The position numbers were made by a program, and so were the translations under genes. This document shows positions 18,692-25,884 of a DNA stretch of 64,000 nt, one piece after another. The stretch comes from an uncultured Woeseia sp. (GTDB lineage: Bacteria > Pseudomonadota > Gammaproteobacteria > Steroidobacterales > Woeseiaceae), in contig CAJWFK010000001.1 of assembly GCA_913031125.1 (NCBI GenBank), forward strand, positions 88,652-152,651. The letters are read 5' to 3'. The notes under the pieces are model-generated. The model made no database searches. It saw nothing but the letters and a program-made list of their open reading frames with translations, and was not told the origin of the DNA. Each line of letters begins with the position of its first letter. Within the stretch, counting starts at the first letter, position 1.

Positions 18692-19708
18692 CTAGAAACG
18701 TTTATCCGTGCGCTCAATGTACATAGGCATTTCCCCATCTTCATACATAGGAATATAAAAAGAATCGGGATCGCAGTTATACGGAAAGATATCTGCCGAA
18801 TCGTCCCTAACCCATTGTCGACGACGTACCGGTGGCCTAGAGTAATTTTCCGGATCATGCACAGTCACTACCAGTGTTAGCGTGTTACCACTTGCATCTA
18901 AGTCATAACGCTCAATAATCTGCGCGTTTTCAGATATGAGCTCGCCCCGAAAATCTCGCACGGTCTTCTCTAAGTTAGTCGTTTCTATTACTAAGGTTGA
19001 GCCCTCCCAACGACCGTTCGAATGACCCATGCGCGATGCGGGCATGAATTCATTAGGCTGGGAGCCGTCCATCCAAATTCTGCGAACCCGGGACTGATAT
19101 TCGTAAATAATTGTAAATCGATTTTCCGATTTGATGATTTCAAATGGGAAAGAATATGTCGTAAGTGCCGGGAGACCAATTGAGTTGCAGCGTACATCTG
19201 GCTGGTCATAGTAAGGAAGATAAGACTCCAGCCATTGTTCGCCTGCGGTGGTCAATGCCATCGTGTATTTCCTAAAATCAAGCTCCTGCGTCGCTGTCCA
19301 AGTACCACTTAAATCAACTGGCGTGGCCTCTTTAATCTCCGTTAATACATCAGCTTGTCGGATAGCTTGCCATGGTCCGCCGTCCTCCTTCTGCGCTGCC
19401 TCACCCTCCTGCAAATAAGTTCCACTCATATGATTATCGCCAATCTGCCCCGTCATGCGTCGATTGAATATAAATCCTCGAATATCCCTACTATCAGCAA
19501 CAATGGTAATTGTGTCTCCTTCTAGTTCGACAGTAGCCGGTCCCCCTTCTAAAAAAGCATTAAAGCCATCTTGGCTCTTTTCAATTTCAAGTGTTCCGCG
19601 CAAAGTTCTATCACCATCTGTCACTGATAGAGTCCATATACCTTCGACATCCGCTGAGCCGATTAATGGCACCACAAGCATTACCAAAAAAACAATGAAA
19701 TGTCTCAT
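18692..19708 (-). CDS. Conserved secreted protein, partner of DUF6152 (copy 2)
   Basis: A 338-aa exported protein (signal peptide ending about GSA-DV), clearly paralogous to the protein at 1,834-2,886. Both share GGPA near the N terminus, PVDLSG, RRIWMDG, RWEGSTLVI, IERYD, VHDPENY and CDPDSFY near the C terminus. It starts 6 bp after the DUF6152 stop and is 23 bp before the amidase gene. The function is unknown; genomic linkage puts it with the amine-dehydrogenase operon. Confidence 0.75.
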   Translation of the reverse strand: MRHFIVFLVMLVVPLIGSADVEGIWTLSVTDGDRTLRGTLEIEKSQDGFNAFLEGGPATVELEGDTITIVADSRDIRGFIFNRRMTGQIGDNHMSGTYLQEGEAAQKEDGGPWQAIRQADVLTEIKEATPVDLSGTWTATQELDFRKYTMALTTAGEQWLESYLPYYDQPDVRCNSIGLPALTTYSFPFEIIKSENRFTIIYEYQSRVRRIWMDGSQPNEFMPASRMGHSNGRWEGSTLVIETTNLEKTVRDFRGELISENAQIIERYDLDASGNTLTLVVTVHDPENYSRPPVRRRQWVRDDSADIFPYNCDPDSFYIPMYEDGEMPMYIERTDKRF

Positions 19709-19714
19709 AGGACC

Positions 19715-20125
19715 CTACTCTGGAGGCTTATCAATCAACATCTGACCGTCTGGCAACGTAATAGTCATAATTGACAGCATTTTGCGTCCACCGTGACCGA
19801 GGTAACCATACATTTCGACATGGTCTCCTACTTTTATGGAATCCTTGGTCCAGCCCTTGCGCAACAACCATACAACGGGTGAACCTCTAGCATCCCAAGT
19901 TTCTTCTTCTCCGTTTTCACTGGAAACCTCAAATACATAACGAACATGGGGATTTTTAAACCATACTTCAGTGATCACTCCTCTCAAAGTAGCTTTCAAG
20001 CTAACGTCGAATTCAGCTGTAAATGAGTGATGGCTATAAGCAGTACCTATTACTGTCGATGAAAATAACAGCAAGAACGCAGCCACTCGGCAACCGGACC
20101 GGAAAATTTTTAAGGCCTGACTCAC
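19715..20125 (-). CDS. DUF6152 family secreted protein (copy 2)
   Basis: A 136-aa exported protein. A signal segment ending near AYS is followed by the exposed HHSF start of the DUF6152 domain, then GVITEVWFKNPHVR, RKGW and KVGDHVEMYG. The GTG start immediately follows the TAG stop of the 2OG oxygenase with no gap, so translation is almost certainly coupled. It is paralogous to the protein at 1,448-1,834. Confidence 0.8.
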   Translation of the reverse strand: MSQALKIFRSGCRVAAFLLLFSSTVIGTAYSHHSFTAEFDVSLKATLRGVITEVWFKNPHVRYVFEVSSENGEEETWDARGSPVVWLLRKGWTKDSIKVGDHVEMYGYLGHGGRKMLSIMTITLPDGQMLIDKPPE

Positions 20126-20911
20126 CTATCCAACTCTCCCATAGAACGTCAGCTGAGCCGATTTCGAAAGCGATATTGAAGGCTCAGTGTTGTAGGCAAA
20201 AACAACCAGCATTCGAGTGCGATCACCTTGAGTGGGGGTTACTCGATGCATCGAATTACGACCTCTAAATAATACAAGCGCGCCAACATCCATCGAGAGC
20301 GTGTTAGGTTCTACTGTACCATCAAGCACTTTCCCTGCCAGTTCATAATTCATTTCTCCGCTGTCCGCGTCACGAATATCCTGGACGTACTGAAACAAGC
20401 CTCCGCCTTCTGGCTCCTGAATTAACAACGTGATCGCAAATGATGAATTATCGAAATGCCAACCTAACTCCTGCCCTTTGCTCGCATAATGGATATTAAT
20501 TGACGATAGTGGATCAGCATATTCATATAAATGATGCTCGTTAAAAACAGCGCACAGGAATTCTCGAAAGCTTCGGGCATTATAGAGTTGATGCAGCATC
20601 GATTTCTGTGGCACCTGATCCGTCGTAATACAACCTTTAGATGAAATAATCTCGCGATTTCTAGGATGATCAGCCGTAAATTCCGGATCAGCAGGCTTGA
20701 GGTAAATATTGTGGCTGCTGGCTGTGTAATATGCCAAATGCTGGCTTTTCTCCCCGTCGTTCTGAAGCGCTTCTATCGCCCCAGGCTTGAGAAAATCGCT
20801 CATAACCAAAACACCACGGTCTTCCAAAATGGATCGGCATTCCAACCTAAAATGCTGGTCAGCCAATGGGTATTTCAAAAAATTTACGATATGCCTAAGT
20901 AATTGGTCCAT
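20126..20911 (-). CDS. 2OG-Fe(II) oxygenase, ArpA/HalD-like family
   Basis: A 261-aa soluble protein with no signal peptide. The iron-binding facial triad is readable: His and Asp in LGWHFDNSSFAITL, and the distal His in RNSMHRVTP. The 2-oxoglutarate-binding Arg is in GDRTRMLVVFAY. The overall pattern matches the ArpA/HalD-type dioxygenases. Because the triad Asp is present, it should hydroxylate rather than halogenate. It sits 41 bp after the TTQ light-chain gene and abuts DUF6152. The substrate may be a small molecule, or possibly the light chain itself, whose TTQ requires oxygen insertion into Trp; the latter is a hypothesis. Confidence 0.82.
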   Translation of the reverse strand: MDQLLRHIVNFLKYPLADQHFRLECRSILEDRGVLVMSDFLKPGAIEALQNDGEKSQHLAYYTASSHNIYLKPADPEFTADHPRNREIISSKGCITTDQVPQKSMLHQLYNARSFREFLCAVFNEHHLYEYADPLSSINIHYASKGQELGWHFDNSSFAITLLIQEPEGGGLFQYVQDIRDADSGEMNYELAGKVLDGTVEPNTLSMDVGALVLFRGRNSMHRVTPTQGDRTRMLVVFAYNTEPSISLSKSAQLTFYGRVG

Positions 20912-20952
20912 ATATACATCCTACGACACCCGCTATGTTGGTCACCATGCCC

Positions 20953-21498
20953 CTAGAGAGGAGATTTTGATTCACCAAGAACCAGCGCTATCGTGCAATG
21001 ATATGAACGGCTTGTTTCTCCAAAGCACCACGTTATAGCGGAATTCCTACTCGGGAAATATAGTGGTTTTTCACGTTCGGTCCTGTGGCAACTGCAGCGC
21101 CTGCAGGCTGCTTTGCCACAACAGTCATTGTATGAAATAAGATAATACTTATCATCAACAGGATTGCGGCAGGTTCCTACCCAAGTTATTGGTGATATCT
21201 GCGAGCCTGGCGGGCATGAGGTAACTGAGCCACCACAACAAGCACAAAGGTTGCCGCTTATCGCGCAATACCGCCAATAATCGCAGCTTTGAGTATCTTG
21301 CTCTATATCAGTTGCTTGATCGTCACCAAATGCACGCACAACGGGCAATAGTGGCAACGCACTCGTGCCAACGATACCCGCACCAAGTCTGCCTAGGAAA
21401 CTCCGTCTCGATATTTGTCTCGCTAGCAGCCGACTTTGCTGACCGGTCTTCCCGTCAAGCCAGCTACAAAACTTCTGCAATAAGTTACCGAGTCGCAC
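20953..21498 (-). CDS. mauA: TTQ amine dehydrogenase light (beta) chain, MauA-like
   Basis: About 181 aa. A Tat signal (SRRSFLGRLGAGIVG, cleavage near VRA-FG) precedes a Cys-rich domain closely patterned on MauA/AauA: CDYWRYC, SCPPG, ISPITWVGTC, ISYNDCCG and SAITWCFG. The two Trp in TWVGTC and ITWCFG match the residues that form tryptophan tryptophylquinone (Trp57 and Trp108 in Paracoccus), and the Asp of NDCCG matches catalytic Asp76. The start is GTG 21498, with GGGAG upstream; TTG 21513 has none. The enzyme oxidises primary amines to aldehydes plus ammonia. mauE, mauD and mauG are absent from the neighbourhood. Confidence 0.92.
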   Translation of the reverse strand: MRLGNLLQKFCSWLDGKTGQQSRLLARQISRRSFLGRLGAGIVGTSALPLLPVVRAFGDDQATDIEQDTQSCDYWRYCAISGNLCACCGGSVTSCPPGSQISPITWVGTCRNPVDDKYYLISYNDCCGKAACRRCSCHRTEREKPLYFPSRNSAITWCFGETSRSYHCTIALVLGESKSPL

Positions 21499-21513
21499 AG
21501 CATCTTCTCCCAA

Positions 21514-21630
21514 TCAATCTATTCATTAGCAATAACTATCAGTTATCAGTCTGCGCCGTTTTAAAATTCCGTAAGTATCCATATTCACAGCCCTACTATC
21601 TATTCTCTTCGCCAAGTCGGACAATCAACA
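21514..21630 (-). other. Spacer between mauB and mauA, with a weak 18-aa frame
   Basis: In characterised clusters this position holds mauE and mauD homologues; here it is only about 117 bp. It contains an 18-codon frame (ATG 21582 to TAA 21526) preceded by AGGG at a suitable distance. Nothing about the frame is recognisable, and it may be chance. Confidence 0.3.
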
Positions 21631-22737
21631 TTAAAATTCCTGCAACAACCAAATTCCTGGACCAGGGTCATCGATAGTCCGCTCTAGTACCTGCTTTAGT
21701 ACATTATAAATCTGTAACTCTCCATCATTGGTCGCTGCAATTAATCTTGGTTCATCAGTCTGGAGCACCAAAACCTCGCTCCACTTGTCCTCTAATGACC
21801 AACGCATTACACGTTGCTGTTTTTCTGTATCAAAAGCCCAAAGTTCGCTACCCGGTTCGTGATGCGTATCGATGCCACCCTGATGCATTAGTACAAAAGC
21901 GGTATTGGTGGCTCTATGTACCGTTAAAGGGCCTGTTCCTCCCGGACGCCAGAGCCCATCACGATCATCTTTACCTACAATGGACCATGGCTCAGTGATA
22001 TAAATATTAGATGCGTTAGCCGATACCTCATAAATCAGTCCGGTATGAGATAATAGTAGCCATCCGTCACGCGTTTTTGCGACCCGATCAAAAACGGCGT
22101 CGTTCTCGACACTGAAAAAAATGTCACTGCGAGTTCTCCTAACCTCGGAACCGTCCTTAGCAAGCTCTATTAGCTGGACGGACCCATCACCGCAGATCAT
22201 CAGGAACGAGAAATTGTCAACCGGCATGACCATACCGCACCCGGGTGTGGATATTTCACCGATAAATTTTCGTTGCTTAATATCGATTACACTCACTGAC
22301 TGGGCAGGTGTCAGGTTATAGACTGTCACATACTGACCGTTGCCCAATAAACCAATATTTGTATCGCCAACCACTTCAACCATTTTGTCTGGTATGTCTA
22401 TTTCGGCAATAGGAGCGAGAGTCGAAATATCGTATATGGTAAGAACGTCCTCTCGCTTGCCCCTGTACAATCGGGACAAATAGGATTCACCTGCATAAAC
22501 CTCGTTGCGATTCCGGTTAACGGCAATTGCCGGTGTATATGGCGTCAAGGACAATAAACCAAGCATGTCACCGCTTGCAGCGTCGAACAGGTAAGCTCCT
22601 TCACGCGACCTATTTATAAACCAGTTGTCCGTTGGCTGACCGAGTATTTCGATAGTTGCTGCGTCCGGCGTTACCTCAGAGAACGAGGCCGTCGCTCCCA
22701 GTATCAGCGCAATTCCACCCAACAATGCAAATTTCAT
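21631..22737 (-). CDS. mauB: TTQ amine dehydrogenase heavy (alpha) chain, MauB-like
   Basis: A 368-aa protein from ATG 22737, which begins a standard signal peptide (MKFALLGGIALILGATASFS). An upstream in-frame ATG at 22824 would hide it. The mature part is a seven-bladed beta-propeller of the MADH heavy-chain family: YAGESYLSRLYRGKRED, IYDISTLAPIAEIDIP, ICGDGSVQLIEL and DGLWRPGG, a hallmark segment. It forms the heterotetramer with the TTQ light chain in the periplasm. It is first in the operon behind a -35/-10 promoter. Methylamine versus aromatic amine preference cannot be decided. Confidence 0.9.
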   Translation of the reverse strand: MKFALLGGIALILGATASFSEVTPDAATIEILGQPTDNWFINRSREGAYLFDAASGDMLGLLSLTPYTPAIAVNRNRNEVYAGESYLSRLYRGKREDVLTIYDISTLAPIAEIDIPDKMVEVVGDTNIGLLGNGQYVTVYNLTPAQSVSVIDIKQRKFIGEISTPGCGMVMPVDNFSFLMICGDGSVQLIELAKDGSEVRRTRSDIFFSVENDAVFDRVAKTRDGWLLLSHTGLIYEVSANASNIYITEPWSIVGKDDRDGLWRPGGTGPLTVHRATNTAFVLMHQGGIDTHHEPGSELWAFDTEKQQRVMRWSLEDKWSEVLVLQTDEPRLIAATNDGELQIYNVLKQVLERTIDDPGPGIWLLQEF

Positions 22738-22768
22738 ATCGTATAACCCTTGAAAGAACCAACACTGC

Positions 22769-22796
22769 AGTATAAGTTGCGGACGCATATTCTCAA
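22769..22796 (-). promoter_or_regulatory. Sigma-70-type promoter for the TTQ dehydrogenase operon
   Basis: On the minus strand, TTGAGA (22796-22791), a 16-bp spacer and TATACT (22774-22769) lie about 30 bp before the mauB ATG. The plus strand over the same bases offers TTGAAA (22750-22755) and TATAAG (22771-22776) toward the FG-GAP gene, so the two promoters would overlap. Confidence 0.45.
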
Positions 22797-22813
22797 CCAA
22801 AAAGGTTTGTTCC

Positions 22814-24328
22814 ATGCCTCCCACATTAAAACGCTTTATACCGATAGGTACACTCCTATTAACTTTAGCAGCCTGCGGAGGTGGAGGCGGCGGTGATAAT
22901 AGTACTCAAACTGTATCTCCTCCCCCCCCACCAACAACCACGCCCCCAGGTGCTGAGGATCTAGTAGCAGACTACAAATTCGTAGGGGAAAGTCCGAGTG
23001 ACTACGCAGGATATTGGGTTTCGAGCGCGGGTGACATAGATGGGGATGGTCTGAGCGATATTCTGGCAGGGTCCTATAACGAAGATGAGGGAGGAACAAA
23101 TGCAGGTGCTGTGTACGTAATCCTCGGTAAAAGCCTAGGCGAGAATGGAACATATGATCTCTCGCAGGCTGATTACAAAATTATTGGGGAGGATGAAGGG
23201 GATTGGGCAGGAATTATGACCTCTGGGACTGGAGATGTGGATGGTGACGGCCTGGACGATATCTTGGTGGGAGCGTACGGAGTCGACAACAAGGGACCAA
23301 TTACGGGAGCAGCCTATCTCATTTTTGGAAGTAGCTTTGGAGAGAACAAAACTATAGATCTTTCTGAGGCTGACCATAAGTTCATGGGTGAAAGTGAAGA
23401 CGATCATGCTGGGTATGCAGTCGGACGTGCGGGAGATGTCGATGGCGATGGATTAGACGACATCTTGGTTGGATCAAGTGGCCAAGATGCCGGTGGGGCT
23501 CACGCTGGGGCGACTTATATAATTTTAGCCAGCAGCTTGGCTGCAAATCCCCCCACGGAACTTGTGCAGGCAGATTATAAATTTATTGGAGAGTCACCGC
23601 AGAACTGGTCAGGCTACCAAGTTGCAGGTGGCGGAGACGTTGATGGCGATGGCCTAGATGATCTTCTGGTGGGCGCTGATGGTGATGAAGGCGGCTCACA
23701 AACACATTCGACCTATGTGATTCTGGGGAGCAGTATGACCAGCTCAACTATGAACCTGTCACAAGCGGACTATAAATTTCATGGGGAAAATGCTTACGAT
23801 TATGCGAGCCAAGTATCAATTGTTGGTGATGTGGACGGTGATGGGCTGGATGATATTTTAATTGGCTCGGCTGGCCTCGACGATGGTGGTGATCACGCAG
23901 GTGGAGCATATGTAGTCTTAGGAAGCAGTCTTGGAGAACCCGGAATCTACTCTTTATCAGTTGCTGACTATAAATTCATTGGAGAGCATCCCGGCGATTA
24001 CGCCGGAGCTACCGTAGCCAATGCCGGAGATGTGGATGGTGATGGTCTGGCAGACCTGTTTGTAGGAGCTTTGGACTACAGCTTAGATCACGAATTTCAA
24101 GGAGCTGCCTATATCATTTTAGGAAATAGTTTAGGTACAGATCGAGAAATAGACCTCTACTATGCTGACTACAAATTGACAGGCAACACAGCAGAAATAT
24201 ATCTTGGTCAGTCCGTAGCAACAGCAGGAGATGTGGACGGTGATGGCAAGGATGATGCAGTAATAGGTGCTTGGTACGGACCTGATTGGACCGGTGCGGC
24301 TTACATTGTTACCGGCATTGGTCAATAA
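22814..24328 (+). CDS. FG-GAP repeat lipoprotein (integrin alpha-like beta-propeller)
   Basis: A 504-aa lipoprotein with lipobox LTLAAC, a Gly run and a proline-rich linker. Seven repeats of about 65 residues follow, each built as ADYKF.GE..., then GDVDGDGLDDILVG, then a strand ending in ILGSS. The DxDGDGxxD loop is the calcium-binding signature of FG-GAP repeats, and seven copies would close one beta-propeller. It is probably on the cell surface or outer membrane. It is divergent from the amine-dehydrogenase operon with only 76 bp between starts. The ligand is unknown. Confidence 0.88.
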   Translation: MPPTLKRFIPIGTLLLTLAACGGGGGGDNSTQTVSPPPPPTTTPPGAEDLVADYKFVGESPSDYAGYWVSSAGDIDGDGLSDILAGSYNEDEGGTNAGAVYVILGKSLGENGTYDLSQADYKIIGEDEGDWAGIMTSGTGDVDGDGLDDILVGAYGVDNKGPITGAAYLIFGSSFGENKTIDLSEADHKFMGESEDDHAGYAVGRAGDVDGDGLDDILVGSSGQDAGGAHAGATYIILASSLAANPPTELVQADYKFIGESPQNWSGYQVAGGGDVDGDGLDDLLVGADGDEGGSQTHSTYVILGSSMTSSTMNLSQADYKFHGENAYDYASQVSIVGDVDGDGLDDILIGSAGLDDGGDHAGGAYVVLGSSLGEPGIYSLSVADYKFIGEHPGDYAGATVANAGDVDGDGLADLFVGALDYSLDHEFQGAAYIILGNSLGTDREIDLYYADYKLTGNTAEIYLGQSVATAGDVDGDGKDDAVIGAWYGPDWTGAAYIVTGIGQ

Positions 24329-24330
24329 GG
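22970..24330 (+). repeat. Seven tandem FG-GAP-encoding repeats
   Basis: Seven in-frame units of roughly 190-200 bp, each encoding the ADYK...GDxDGDGxxD...G pattern. The Ca-loop codons (gatgtggatggtgatgg and close variants) recur with synonymous differences, showing an old duplication rather than a recent one. Confidence 0.8.
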
Positions 24331-24345
24331 TGGGGCGGTGAAAGT

Positions 24346-24606
24346 TTAGCTAGTCGATTCCCTCTTTTTTAACAAATTCCGTGCTAACCCCAGCCCACTA
24401 ATCAGCAGCCAAAACAACTCGAGCAAAAAAGCCGACCAATTAAAATCATAATATAGCGAGAAAATAATCAGTCCCGCACCCACAGCATTCAGCGCATTGT
24501 AACCAATGGAACCGCTGTCCATACGCTCTACAACATTCATGAAGAAAGCTATGATAATCATAGCTGTGCCCACCACTCCAACCGCATCATAGAAAGCGAA
24601 GTTCAT
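24346..24606 (-). CDS. Small membrane protein, CBU_0592-like
   Basis: An 86-aa protein with three predicted hydrophobic helices. It follows the pattern of CBU_0592-type small membrane proteins: DAVGVVGTAMIIIAFF, YNALNAVGAGLIIFSLYYDFN and ELFWLLISGLGL. It ends 46 bp before the agmatinase-family start region of the next minus-strand unit. The function is unknown. Confidence 0.7.
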   Translation of the reverse strand: MNFAFYDAVGVVGTAMIIIAFFMNVVERMDSGSIGYNALNAVGAGLIIFSLYYDFNWSAFLLELFWLLISGLGLARNLLKKRESTS

Positions 24607-24651
24607 TTGTTACCTCAAAATATTTTATTAAGTATCCCGCGACGCAGATAA

Positions 24652-25650
24652 TTATTTTGCTATTTTTTCAGCCAAAAGACACAAAATCTCAAATGCTATT
24701 GTTGCACCATTCAGTGCAGTAGTTCCGCTAGGGTCAAAAGGCGGTGATACTTCTACCAAATCTCCACCAATAAAGTTAAGACCCCTGAACTCGCGCAGCA
24801 ATCTTTGTGCCTCACGCATCGTAATTCCACCAGGCTCCGGAGTACCCGTACCGGAAGCATAGGCGGGATCTAGGCCATCAATATCAAAAGTCAGATAGAC
24901 TAGCCGATCAGCCACAAGGCGCTGTGCTTCCCTCGCGACGGCCTGCCAGCCCAAGTCTTCGAATTCTTCAATCGTAATTACGCGCATACCCTTATCGCGC
25001 GAATAATCCAGGCCATCTGTAAAATTTTGGCCGCCACGAATGCCAATTTGTATTGTTCTTTTAGGATCGATAACGCCTGCTTCGGTCGCTAGCCTGAAAG
25101 GAGCACCATGGTGATATTTTGAACCGGTGAATTCACTCCACGTATCTGTATGTGCATCGATATGAATAAGGGCCAGCGGCTCATTTTGCCGCTTAGCCAA
25201 AGCCTTTAGAATTGGCCATGTCACTGAATGATCACCACCGATCCCAAGTGGTATCACTCCAGCCTCGGCTATAGCATCATAAAATCGCTCAATATCCAGA
25301 ATGGCCTCCTCAAGCGCAAAGAGGTTACGGAATTGAACATCACCAACGTCAGCTATTCTCGCCTGCTCATAGGGACGGGCACCAGTTGCAACATTGATCG
25401 ATCGCATTACAGAAGACTGGTTGCGGACCTCTCGGGGACCATGCCGGGCTCCTGTGCGAAATGTCAGCCCACCATCATAAGGGATACCAATAATACCTAT
25501 ATCGACCTGCTCTAAGTCTGTAACAAAGGGGGCACGCATAAAAGTGGGGATTTCGGTGTGCCGCAATCCTTGCATAGGAATATAGGATTCACCCAAGATG
25601 TTAGTTCGTCGATAAAAGTCGACGATTCTATCCTCGTCCCCATCATCCAT
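24652..25650 (-). CDS. Agmatinase-family ureohydrolase
   Basis: About 332 aa. Arginase-fold metal ligands are all visible: GGDHSVTW, IHIDAHTDTW and FDIDGLDPA, plus GTGTPEPGG. These enzymes use two Mn ions to release urea from guanidino compounds; agmatine, guanidinobutyrate and guanidinopropionate are all candidates. ATG 25650 is preferred because AGGAGG lies 8 bp upstream; GTG 25656 would be too close. It is followed by the small membrane protein on the same strand. Confidence 0.88.
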   Translation of the reverse strand: MDDGDEDRIVDFYRRTNILGESYIPMQGLRHTEIPTFMRAPFVTDLEQVDIGIIGIPYDGGLTFRTGARHGPREVRNQSSVMRSINVATGARPYEQARIADVGDVQFRNLFALEEAILDIERFYDAIAEAGVIPLGIGGDHSVTWPILKALAKRQNEPLALIHIDAHTDTWSEFTGSKYHHGAPFRLATEAGVIDPKRTIQIGIRGGQNFTDGLDYSRDKGMRVITIEEFEDLGWQAVAREAQRLVADRLVYLTFDIDGLDPAYASGTGTPEPGGITMREAQRLLREFRGLNFIGGDLVEVSPPFDPSGTTALNGATIAFEILCLLAEKIAK

Positions 25651-25884
25651 ATTCACATCCTCCTAACCGCCACAGACCAACGTACTCTTCCCCACGAACA
25701 TGCAACAAATTAGCGCATTCAGGGAAACCCACAACCATCTGGTTCGACCTCTGATAGTCAATCTTCTCTAACACTTTTATTACAATTAGTAATCCGTAAA
25801 GAAAGTGACCGACATTTTTTTGAGCTAATGTTATTTAAGTATATGTTTTTAGTAGTTAGAAAAAATTATATTAGACGGATTCAA

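Noticed and set aside
20126..20911. 2OG-Fe(II) enzyme as an amino-acid halogenase of the HalD/BesD type
   Set aside because: Halogenases of this group lack the triad Asp; here His-x-Asp (WHFD) is intact, so hydroxylation is expected.
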